The position numbers and the translations under genes were made by a program. A stretch of DNA of 64,000 nt from an uncultured Corynebacterium sp. (GTDB lineage: Bacteria > Actinomycetota > Actinomycetes > Mycobacteriales > Mycobacteriaceae), in contig NZ_CAMICL010000005.1 in the NCBI RefSeq assembly GCF_946221105.1, positions 1-64,000 of the forward strand. Reading direction: 5' to 3'. Numbering within the stretch: position 1 is the first letter of the stretch; the number at the start of each line of letters is the position of its first letter. Positions 53,952 to 60,665 of the stretch are shown here, piece by piece. The notes under the pieces are model-generated. The model was not told the DNA's origin. It saw only the letters and a list, made by a program, of their open reading frames with translations, and made no database searches.

Positions 53952-55204
53952 CAGAATTCGCGCAGGGCGGAGGTGAACTCGTCCATCGCGCGGCGCGCGG
54001 CGAGGACGTCGGCGTCGTTGCAGATCAGCGCGAACGTGTAGACGTTTCCGTTCACGCTGGTCACGGTGCCGGCCAACGACGCCGTGCCGTCGAGCGTGCC
54101 GGTCTTCGCGCGCACCCAGCCGCGGCCCGGAAGATCGCCGTAGCGGTCCAAAAGCGTGCCCTCGCCGGCGGCCACCGGCAGCGCGGAAAGCAGGGGGCGC
54201 AGCTCGGGCATGGAGGTGGCGTCGTATAGCACCGCGTCCAAAAGCTTCGGCGCGATGAGATTGTCAGCGGAGAGCCCGGAGTTGTCGCGCAGCACGAGCC
54301 CGGCCGTGTTGAAGCCGCGCTCCTCCAGCACGCTCAAGGTCGCTCCCGGCGCGTCCGTGGTGCCGCGCTCCAGCGCCACTTCGCGCCCGATGGCCTCGGC
54401 GTAGACGTTGTCGGAGTTTTTCATCATCAGCTCGAGGCGCTCCACCAGCGTCGGCGATTCCACCGCGGCGACGACTTCGCCGTCGCCCTGGCCTTCGCCG
54501 ACATTCTGCGCGCCGACGCGGTTCGCCAGCGCCTGCGCCACCTCGAGCGCCGGGGTGTGGGAGCGGGCCACGTCGCCGGAGGTCTCGCCGTTTAGACGCC
54601 CGCCGGAAAGCATCGCCGGCTGCAGGGGTGCGACGAACCCGCCGTCGATGTCCAGCGGGTCCCAGCCCGGCATCAGCTCCGGCATGCCGTCCCAGGCGGA
54701 GGTGTCGATGAGCACCGTGTCGGCCTGGCCCACCTGCTCCGAGAGCTCGTCGAGTGCTTCGGCATCCAGCCACACGTCGCCGGCGGCCTTGATCACCACT
54801 TCCCCAGGGTTCGCGCCGCGCACCACCTCGGTGGTGATGCGGTCCTGCGCTCCCAGGCTGAGCAGCGCCGCAGACGCGGTGAGCACCTTCGTCACACTCG
54901 CCGGCTTCAGGGCTTCGTCGGAGGCGCGGTCGAAGACCGTATCCCCGGTGCCCGCCTGCGTGACGTGGCCGTGGAACACGCCCAGGTCAGGGTTGTCGGC
55001 AAGCGATGCCAGGGCCGTTCGCAGCGAAGCGTCGTCGATAGGCGAAGGCTCCGCGGGCTCCAACGCGGTCGGGGCCGACTGCAGCTGGTACGGCGGCGCG
55101 TGCGTGATCTCGGAGAGTTGCTCGTGCGCCGCGATGCCGAAGCCCGCGACACCGCCGACCGCAGCGAACGCGACGGCGCCTGCGACCCAAGTCCATACCT
55201 TCAT
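53951..55204 (-). CDS. dacB: D-alanyl-D-alanine carboxypeptidase/endopeptidase (PBP4 type)
   Basis: A serine penicillin-binding protein, about 417 aa, trimming peptidoglycan. The N-terminal membrane helix (KVWTWVAGAVAFAAVGGVAG) is a signal anchor. Active-site triplets are ASVTK (SxxK, about residue 110), NSDNVYA (SxN) and AKTGTL (KTG). The ATG at 55204 is preceded by TACCAT on the minus strand. It is divergent from ppa and leads into tilS. Confidence 0.92.
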   Translation of the reverse strand: MKVWTWVAGAVAFAAVGGVAGFGIAAHEQLSEITHAPPYQLQSAPTALEPAEPSPIDDASLRTALASLADNPDLGVFHGHVTQAGTGDTVFDRASDEALKPASVTKVLTASAALLSLGAQDRITTEVVRGANPGEVVIKAAGDVWLDAEALDELSEQVGQADTVLIDTSAWDGMPELMPGWDPLDIDGGFVAPLQPAMLSGGRLNGETSGDVARSHTPALEVAQALANRVGAQNVGEGQGDGEVVAAVESPTLVERLELMMKNSDNVYAEAIGREVALERGTTDAPGATLSVLEERGFNTAGLVLRDNSGLSADNLIAPKLLDAVLYDATSMPELRPLLSALPVAAGEGTLLDRYGDLPGRGWVRAKTGTLDGTASLAGTVTSVNGNVYTFALICNDADVLAARRAMDEFTSALREF

Positions 55205-55225
55205 CGGCCAAAATGGTAGCCGAAG

Positions 55226-55231
55226 TATGAT
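55226..55231 (+). promoter_or_regulatory. ppa -10 element
   Basis: TATGAT in the divergent dacB/ppa gap, 47 bases before the ppa ATG; AAAGGAG follows near 55267 as the ribosome site. The minus-strand TACCAT eight bases before the dacB ATG may serve that gene. Confidence 0.5.
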
Positions 55232-55278
55232 GGCGTGCGGACATTCACCAAATTCAGGCACCAAACAAAGGAGAAGTA

Positions 55279-55812
55279 ATGGCTATCGAGGTCATCATCG
55301 AGATCCCCAAGGGCTCCCGCAACAAGTACGAGGTCGACCACGAGACCGGTCGCGTCTTCCTCGACCGCTACCTGTTCACCCCGATGGCATACCCGGCGGA
55401 CTACGGCTTCATCGACAACACGCTCGCCGACGACGGCGACCCGCTCGACGCCCTTGTGATCACCCCGGAGCCCGTCTTCCCGGGCGTCACCGTGATCGCG
55501 CGCCCGATCGGCGTGTTCAAGATGACCGACGAGGCCGGCGGCGACGACAAGCTGCTCTGCGTCATCGACGACGTGCGCTACGAGTCCTACCAGGACATCT
55601 CCGACGTCTCCGACTTTGTCAAGGACGAGATCGAGCACTTCTTCGTGCACTACAAGGACCTCGAGCCGAACAAGGAAGTCACCGGTTCGGGCTGGGGCGA
55701 CAAGGCTGAGGCGGAGAAGATCCTGCAGGACGCGCTCGACGAGTTCAAGCGCGTCGGCGACAACTCCCGCGAGAGCCTCGAGGAAGAGAAGGAAGCCAAG
55801 ACCGTCAACTAA
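55279..55812 (+). CDS. ppa: Inorganic pyrophosphatase
   Basis: Soluble family I pyrophosphatase, 177 aa, that removes PPi to drive biosynthesis. Active-site segments EIPKGSRNKYEVD, MAYPADYGFIDNTLADDGDPLDAL and VIDDVRYESYQDISDV are present. The C-terminal ~15 residues are charged. AAAGGAG lies just upstream. A strong terminator follows. Confidence 0.95.
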   Translation: MAIEVIIEIPKGSRNKYEVDHETGRVFLDRYLFTPMAYPADYGFIDNTLADDGDPLDALVITPEPVFPGVTVIARPIGVFKMTDEAGGDDKLLCVIDDVRYESYQDISDVSDFVKDEIEHFFVHYKDLEPNKEVTGSGWGDKAEAEKILQDALDEFKRVGDNSRESLEEEKEAKTVN

Positions 55813-55830
55813 TTTGCTTATCGACGGCTA

Positions 55831-55867
55831 AAGCCGGGCCCGCTCTAACGAGTTGGCCCGGCTTTTT
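55831..55867 (+). terminator. Rho-independent terminator after ppa
   Basis: AAGCCGGGCC (55831-55840) pairs with GGCCCGGCTT (55855-55864) around a 14-base loop, followed by a T run. The A-rich left side also allows use for the convergent matrixin gene. Confidence 0.88.
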
Positions 55868-55873
55868 GCGCTG

Positions 55874-56824
55874 CTAGAACCAGCTGCGCATGAACGCGAA
55901 GCCGAGGCCGATCGCCGAGATCGCGGCCGCGGCCACCGGCAGGATGATCGCCAGCGGCGAGACGCGCTTCGGACGCTCCGGCGTGGGCTCCGGCGCGACC
56001 GTGGTTTCGATCACGGTCGTGCGTCGCTCCGTGGGCTTTACGCTTGTCGACGGCCGCGTTTCCGGCTCCAACGTCACCGTCGTCCGGACCGGGGTCGGCG
56101 CTACCTCAACGACCGTGGAGTTGCGCTCACCGACCCACTCGTAGACGTTGCCGTTGTTCGCCGGGGTGGGCTCTGGTGTGGGGGTAGCGGAGCTCGTCGA
56201 TAGGCGAGCTGCCCGCAAGTTGTTCCCCTGGATGAGCACCTGGGTATCCAGCGGCTGCGGGGTCTTGGCCACCTTGCCACGGTTAGAGCCGTCCTTCATC
56301 AGCGCGCCGTCGCAGGAGTGCGCCAGGCCCATGGCGTGGCCGAGCTCGTGCGCGATGGTCATGACCAGGCTCTCGTAGTAGCCGTTGCGCAAAATGTCCG
56401 GGTTGAGCAAAAGCTCCATGTTGTTCACGTTGCCCTGCACGCGGCCGACGACGTAGCCTCCCAGGTTGGCCTCGCGCACCGTGACCACCTTGTAGCCCGG
56501 CTGGTCCACGTACTCGAAGCGCATCAGGCCACCGGTGGCATCGCTCCACTGGTCGGTTGCCTGAGTGATGTACGGCTTGTACTTCGCCGGCGCGTAGATG
56601 CGCAGCACGCCGTTATCGACGGCGTTTTCACTGCTGCTGAGCAGGTAGTTGCCGATGTTCGGGATCGGCTGGCCCATGTTCGCGGCGGCGGTGGCGGCGC
56701 GGCACTCCCGGCCGACCGGGTCAACTGCGGCCTGGGCCGGGGTGGCGACGGTGCCTGCCGCGACGGCGGCGGCACAGCACGTTGCAATCAGATGTCTATA
56801 ATTCACCAACTCAGAGAACACCAT
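55874..56824 (-). CDS. Secreted, membrane-anchored matrixin-like metalloprotease
   Basis: A 316-residue exported protease. After the signal peptide (cleavage near PAQAAVDPV) comes a catalytic domain with HELGHAMGLAHS (H159, E160, H163, H169, the HExxHxxGxxH zinc motif) and a following ALMKDG that replaces the Met-turn context. A Thr/Pro/Val-rich stalk (about 220-285) leads to a C-terminal helix (SPLAIILPVAAAAISAIGLG) and short MRSWF tail; no LPXTG is seen. The ATG start is uncertain (GTG 56821 or 56806 possible). It lies beside sortase substrates. Confidence 0.82.
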   Translation of the reverse strand: MVFSELVNYRHLIATCCAAAVAAGTVATPAQAAVDPVGRECRAATAAANMGQPIPNIGNYLLSSSENAVDNGVLRIYAPAKYKPYITQATDQWSDATGGLMRFEYVDQPGYKVVTVREANLGGYVVGRVQGNVNNMELLLNPDILRNGYYESLVMTIAHELGHAMGLAHSCDGALMKDGSNRGKVAKTPQPLDTQVLIQGNNLRAARLSTSSATPTPEPTPANNGNVYEWVGERNSTVVEVAPTPVRTTVTLEPETRPSTSVKPTERRTTVIETTVAPEPTPERPKRVSPLAIILPVAAAAISAIGLGFAFMRSWF

Positions 56825-56851
56825 TCTCCAAGCTGGCGCAAATCTGCGCGG

Positions 56852-57688
56852 CTAGATCAGGCGGCGGCGCGCGAAGGCGAAGAAGCCTGCGCCCAGGGCG
56901 CTGGCCAGCGCGAGCGCGAACAGCGCGCGGACGACGGTGTTGGAGCCGGTCTCCGCCTCCAGGCCGCGGGCGGGTGCGGCATACGGCGTCGCGACCTGGC
57001 TATCGACGGCAGCCTCCACAGCCTCGCCCGCAGCACGCGCCGCCTCAAGCCCCTGGCGACCGATCTCGCCGGCGTTAGCCTCGATCATCGCCTCAGAGTC
57101 TGCGGCCTCCTCCGGGGTGACGTCTGCGTTGACACGGGTGATGTCCGCGACGAAGGTGTGGCCGTCCTTATTCAGGAAGAATGTCTTGCCATCCAGAGTG
57201 AGCACGGGCGGGAACTTCACTAGGCCGTGCGCGACGGGGTTATCGTCGGCGGGGTTGACGTCCTCGGCACCAAGCGGCTCCTCCGGAGCGTTTTCCGGGG
57301 AAGGCACTTCGGTGGGCGCTTCTGCGGGTGCTTCGACTGGAGTCTCGGCTGGGGCCTCGGTGGCCTCCGGGTCAGTCGGCACCGGCTCGCCCGTCGGCTG
57401 GTCGGCGGGTTGGTCCCGGATCACACCGGAACCGATCAGCCCGGCGACAGCGGCGTCCGCCACGGCGACTGCGCGCTCCTGCTGGCCGCTGTCCAGCTGC
57501 GTGTACGGCTGCGCCGCCTCCTGGAACGTGCGCACGTAGTGGGAGCCCTCCTCGTTGAGGAAGTACCGCTCGCCGTGCGCGTCGGCGGTTTCAGCGGGCA
57601 GGTCCTGTGCGGTCGCGGCGACCGGCACTGCGAGCAGAGCTGCGGCTGCTGCGGTAGCGACGGCGGCGGCGCGGGTGGTGCGGTACAT
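56852..57688 (-). CDS. Secreted protein with EAETG sorting-like tail (1)
   Basis: A 278-residue exported protein; signal peptide MYRTTRAAAVATAAAAALLA... cut near ATAQDLP. YFLNEEGSHYV and FFLNKDGHTFV repeat a YFLNxDG motif; between them lies an Ala/Pro/Glu-rich linker (about 95-150). The C-terminus is RGLEAETGSNTVVRALFALA followed by a hydrophobic stretch and FARRRLI. This resembles a sortase sorting signal with EAETG in place of LPXTG. The upstream paralog at 57859 has the same tail. Ligand unknown. Confidence 0.8.
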   Translation of the reverse strand: MYRTTRAAAVATAAAAALLAVPVAATAQDLPAETADAHGERYFLNEEGSHYVRTFQEAAQPYTQLDSGQQERAVAVADAAVAGLIGSGVIRDQPADQPTGEPVPTDPEATEAPAETPVEAPAEAPTEVPSPENAPEEPLGAEDVNPADDNPVAHGLVKFPPVLTLDGKTFFLNKDGHTFVADITRVNADVTPEEAADSEAMIEANAGEIGRQGLEAARAAGEAVEAAVDSQVATPYAAPARGLEAETGSNTVVRALFALALASALGAGFFAFARRRLI

Positions 57689-57812
57689 GGCGGACTCCTA
57701 GGAAGTTCGGGAAAACTCGAGGGACCAAACCTCAAGCATTGGTTGAGAGTTTACACACTTTGCCCCCACTTTTCACTCCAGTAACACGAGTTTCTGGCCG
57801 GAAAATGCAGAT

Positions 57813-57844
57813 GAGGTCCGGTTACCGTCGCGTAACCGGACCTC
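57813..57844 (-). terminator. Terminator hairpin after the 57859 gene
   Basis: A perfect 13-bp stem, GAGGTCCGGTTAC and GTAACCGGACCTC, with a six-base loop, lies just downstream of the stop of the minus-strand gene. The following T tract is modest. It may work in both directions. Confidence 0.7.
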
Positions 57845-57858
57845 GGGGGCAGCTAGAG

Positions 57859-58758
57859 CTAGACCAGGAAGCGGCGGCCAGCCACGAAGGCGGCAGCGCC
57901 CAGCACGGATGCAATCACCAGCGCGAACAGGGTGCGCGCGATGGTGTTGGAGCCAGTCTCAGCCTCGACACCGCGGTTCGCAGCTGCGGCAACCTGCTGC
58001 GCGGCGATCTCGTCGGCGTGCTCAGCGCGGAGCTGATCGGACTTCGCCTTCTCCTCCGGAGTCGGCTGCTTGTTCACGCGGTCGGAGGAACCAACCAGGG
58101 TCTCGCCGTCCTGGTTGAGGAAGTAGGTCACGCCAGCGATGACAACCGGGATGCCGATCGCAGCAGCAGCGATGCCCGCAATCGCACCCGGGGAAAGCTC
58201 AGCGTTGACCTCGCCTGCAGCGCCGTTGGAGCTGCCCGCGCCAGCGCCAGCCTCGCCCTCAGCGCCAGTCTCACCCTCAACGCCAGCCTCGCCCTCCGGA
58301 GCCGGTTCAGCGACAGGGGCTGCGTCGACCTCCGGGGCAGGAGCCGGCGGATCCAGGGTCAGAGTGTTGCCCGGACCCTGCGGCTGCTCCGGGGCCGGAA
58401 CCTCGACAGTGCCCTCAGCCGCACCGTCAGCGGCACCCTGCACCGGGATCACGATGGCATCCCTGGAGCCGTCCGGGAAGGTGATCTGCAGGTTGCCGTC
58501 TGCGGCGGCGCCAATCACCGGCACGTTCTCCGCACCGGCCGGCAGCTCGGTCTTGACGTATCCGCCGTCGACCAGCTGGTAGTAGTTGCCCTCGCCGTCA
58601 GTGAGCTGCTTCGGCAGGTCCGCCTGCACGAGCTTATCCAACTGCGCGTACGCGGCAGCAATCTCGGTTTCAGTCTGTGCGTCGGCGGCGGGGGTCACGG
58701 AAATTGCGATCGCGCCGGCCATTGCGGCTGCGGCGAGCGTGCGGATGGTGCGCTTCAT
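57859..58758 (-). CDS. Secreted protein with EAETG sorting-like tail (2)
   Basis: A 299-residue exported protein; signal peptide MKRTIRTLAAAAMAGAIAIS then cut near AADAQTETE. It has YYQLVDGGYVKTEL and YFLNQDGETLVGSSDRVN, paralogous to the neighbour, and a linker rich in P, E, G and A. The tail RGVEAETGSNTIARTLFALV, a hydrophobic stretch and AGRRFLV matches that of the neighbour. The -35 TTGAGA and -10 TACTGT lie about 50-80 bases upstream. Both proteins are likely partners of the sortase at 58914. Confidence 0.8.
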   Translation of the reverse strand: MKRTIRTLAAAAMAGAIAISVTPAADAQTETEIAAAYAQLDKLVQADLPKQLTDGEGNYYQLVDGGYVKTELPAGAENVPVIGAAADGNLQITFPDGSRDAIVIPVQGAADGAAEGTVEVPAPEQPQGPGNTLTLDPPAPAPEVDAAPVAEPAPEGEAGVEGETGAEGEAGAGAGSSNGAAGEVNAELSPGAIAGIAAAAIGIPVVIAGVTYFLNQDGETLVGSSDRVNKQPTPEEKAKSDQLRAEHADEIAAQQVAAAANRGVEAETGSNTIARTLFALVIASVLGAAAFVAGRRFLV

Positions 58759-58809
58759 AAGGGGCTCCTATCGGGAAAGTCTAAACCTCAGGTCGAAGGT
58801 TACGCCACA

Positions 58810-58838
58810 ACAGTAAACACCTTTCACACAAGTCTCAA
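58810..58838 (-). promoter_or_regulatory. Promoter of EAETG protein (2)
   Basis: On the minus strand TTGAGA (58838-58833) and TACTGT (58815-58810) are 17 bases apart, with the start codon 51 bases further on. Confidence 0.6.
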
Positions 58839-58913
58839 CTAAAACTTCAGACTTTTTGGGCAACGCCTGAAAACGCGCAGGTCAGCACCCGCAAAAGGAC
58901 GTAAAAATCTTGA

Positions 58914-59609
58914 CTACCGCGGCTCGAAGGCCATCTCGACCTCGTCGTCGGTCGCTGTTCCAGCCAGCTGCCACCCCACCACAGCGTTGCGCACACTGTC
59001 CGCCAGCAGGTTCGCCGGTTGGATGCAGGAAATGGTCAGCAACCTGCCCGGCATCGGCCCCGTCCCCCAAATCTCGGTGTTGCTCGCCAGCGCACCTTTG
59101 TCCGGGTCGTGCAGGTCGGTCGCGGTGTACTTCAGCCAGTCCTCGCCCGAGGTTTCCGTGCGCACGAACAGCGTGTCGCCGGTGGCTACGGTGTGGCGTT
59201 CGGCTTTGCCGTCGTAAAGCTTGTTAAAAACCGCGTCTACGCCCGCACCCGTATGCCCCGCCACGACCACGATGTCGCCGGCGTTTGTCCCCGGCAGCTC
59301 GTAGGGGTAGTCCTGCCCCGTCAGCGCGCACGCCTTATCCATGCTTTTCGGGTCGATCTTGCCGTCCACCACGCGGCAATCCGCTCCCTCAAACCCGGCG
59401 CGCAGCCCCAGCACCGGCACCACCATCTCCACCGGTCGCCCCTGTGTGATCGAGGCTGCAGCTTGTCGACGAGGCTCCGCCGACACCGACGTCTCCTGCT
59501 CCGGCGCCGGGTGGTCCGAAGGTTCGTCGTGAGGCAATGCCTTGAAACCGGCGCGCACAAGAAGAAACAAAATCAGCAGTGCGGCAATGCGGCGAACGTG
59601 GTACTTCAC
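58914..59609 (-). CDS. Sortase near EAETG proteins
   Basis: A 231-residue class E/F-like sortase. After an N-terminal membrane helix (about 8-20, IAALLILFLLVRAG) and a linker comes the transpeptidase domain with H119 (VVAGHTGAG), catalytic C195 (LTISCIQP) and R207 (SVRNAVVGW). GTG 59609 is chosen over ATG 59630 because TATGAT on the minus strand lies seven bases before it. It lies next to two secreted proteins with EAETG tails and a matrixin-like protease, so it may anchor those proteins to the cell wall. Confidence 0.85.
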   Translation of the reverse strand: MKYHVRRIAALLILFLLVRAGFKALPHDEPSDHPAPEQETSVSAEPRRQAAASITQGRPVEMVVPVLGLRAGFEGADCRVVDGKIDPKSMDKACALTGQDYPYELPGTNAGDIVVVAGHTGAGVDAVFNKLYDGKAERHTVATGDTLFVRTETSGEDWLKYTATDLHDPDKGALASNTEIWGTGPMPGRLLTISCIQPANLLADSVRNAVVGWQLAGTATDDEVEMAFEPR

Positions 59610-59615
59610 GACGGT

Positions 59616-59622
59616 TATCATA
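59616..59622. promoter_or_regulatory. Overlapping divergent -10 elements, sortase and rhodanese
   Basis: TATCATA reads TATCAT on the plus strand and TATGAT on the minus strand. Seven bases further on lie the rhodanese ATG (59629) and the sortase GTG (59609), respectively. Same layout as at 8587-8593. Confidence 0.65.
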
Positions 59623-59628
59623 CGAGCC

Positions 59629-59925
59629 ATGAAGGAAGTTTCCGTAGATCAAGTCCCCGCAGATGCACAGCTTATCGACGTCCGCGAGCCCGACGAGTAC
59701 GCCGCCGTCCGCGCCGAAGGTGCCGTGAACATCCCCCTGTCCGAGTTCGTCGCACGCACCGACGAAATCAACCCGGACCAGGACATCTACCTGATCTGTA
59801 AGTCCGGCGGACGCAGCGCGCAGGCCGGCGAATACCTGGAGCAGGCCCGTGGCTGGGACAACGTCATCAACGTTGCCGGCGGCACCACCACCTGGGTAGA
59901 GAAGGGCCTGCCCCACCAGAACTAG
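59629..59925 (+). CDS. Single-domain rhodanese
   Basis: A 98-residue rhodanese with the active-site loop CKSGGRS (Cys about residue 61). Such proteins carry persulfide or transfer sulfur; substrate unknown. It starts at ATG 59629; the longer frame to 59542 is antisense to the sortase. The transcript is probably leaderless. Confidence 0.9.
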   Translation: MKEVSVDQVPADAQLIDVREPDEYAAVRAEGAVNIPLSEFVARTDEINPDQDIYLICKSGGRSAQAGEYLEQARGWDNVINVAGGTTTWVEKGLPHQN

Positions 59926-59945
59926 GCAGTCTTAGGCGATCCCCA

Positions 59946-59973
59946 TTGTTGGGCGCGTAAACGTAGTTATGAT
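59946..59973 (+). promoter_or_regulatory. marR-type gene promoter
   Basis: TTGTTG (59946-59951) and TATGAT (59968-59973) are 16 bases apart; seven bases (GAGGGGC) separate the -10 from ATG 59981. The start may be leaderless, although GAGGGG could also act as a ribosome site. Confidence 0.6.
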
Positions 59974-59980
59974 GAGGGGC

Positions 59981-60418
59981 ATGTCCGCCCTCCCCGAGCT
60001 ACCGTCCACACTGGCCAAGTCGCCCCATTTCCAGGTTGAACGCGTGCGCAGGCACACCAAAGACGAGGTAGAGCGCACCCTGGCTAAACACTCCTCCACC
60101 ATGCGCGAGTACTGGATTCTCACCTGCGTGGACGGGGAGCCGATGAGCCAGCGCCAGCTTTCCGAGTTGCTGTCCATCGACGCCTCCGACATGGTCCGCC
60201 TCATCGACAACCTGGAAAACAACAACTGGGTCACCCGCGAACGCGACCCGAAAGACCGCCGCCGCCAAATCGTCGCCGCCACAAAGAAGGGCTCCAAAGC
60301 ACTGGCGAAGCTTGCCGCGGACGTGGCCGAGGCGGAGGACCGCGCGCTCGAGGCATCTTCCAACAAGCAGCTGAAGAGCCTGCGCAAGCTCTCCCAGGCC
60401 CTCGCGGCGGAGGAGTAG
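59981..60418 (+). CDS. MarR-family transcriptional regulator
   Basis: A 145-residue winged-helix regulator. The recognition helix lies in QRQLSELLSIDASDMVRLID and the wing in ERDPKDRRRQIV, the diagnostic MarR run; a C-terminal dimer helix is rich in Ala, Lys, Glu and Asp. The ligand and targets are unknown; the NRPS-like gene downstream on the same strand is a candidate. ATG 59981 is preferred over 59969. Confidence 0.87.
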   Translation: MSALPELPSTLAKSPHFQVERVRRHTKDEVERTLAKHSSTMREYWILTCVDGEPMSQRQLSELLSIDASDMVRLIDNLENNNWVTRERDPKDRRRQIVAATKKGSKALAKLAADVAEAEDRALEASSNKQLKSLRKLSQALAAEE

Positions 60419-60665
60419 GGCGCTTCGGCGGCTACCCTTTCCGCCCCTGCCGCCCCTCTTCTCCGCGGATCCAGCTACAAGGGCCCAGCTAATCGGCCCC
60501 TGGAGGCGAAAATCGAGGTGCGGTTAGCTGGATCTGACCGGGGAATGGTGGCGCGGGGGCCGGCACGAGACCCCAGACACCGCAACACCGACAACGTGGG
60601 CGGTCGCAAATAGTTGGCATCTCCCATGATTTGCGGATTTTCAACGCGCTATTAGCCTTATTCGC
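60419..60665. other. Intergenic region with inverted repeat and NRPS promoter
   Basis: About 247 bases with no gene. GATCCAGCTA (60468-60477) and its complement TAGCTGGATC (60525-60534) form an inverted repeat with a 47-base spacer, itself containing CCCAGCTAATCGG. No T run follows. At the end, -35 TTGCGG (60631-60636) and -10 TAGCCT (60653-60658) are 16 bases apart and precede ATG 60666 by seven bases, a leaderless layout. Confidence 0.55.

Noticed and set aside
57813..57844. The perfect 13-bp inverted repeat as an operator
   Set aside because: It lies directly after a stop codon and not before a start, and its stability fits a terminator.
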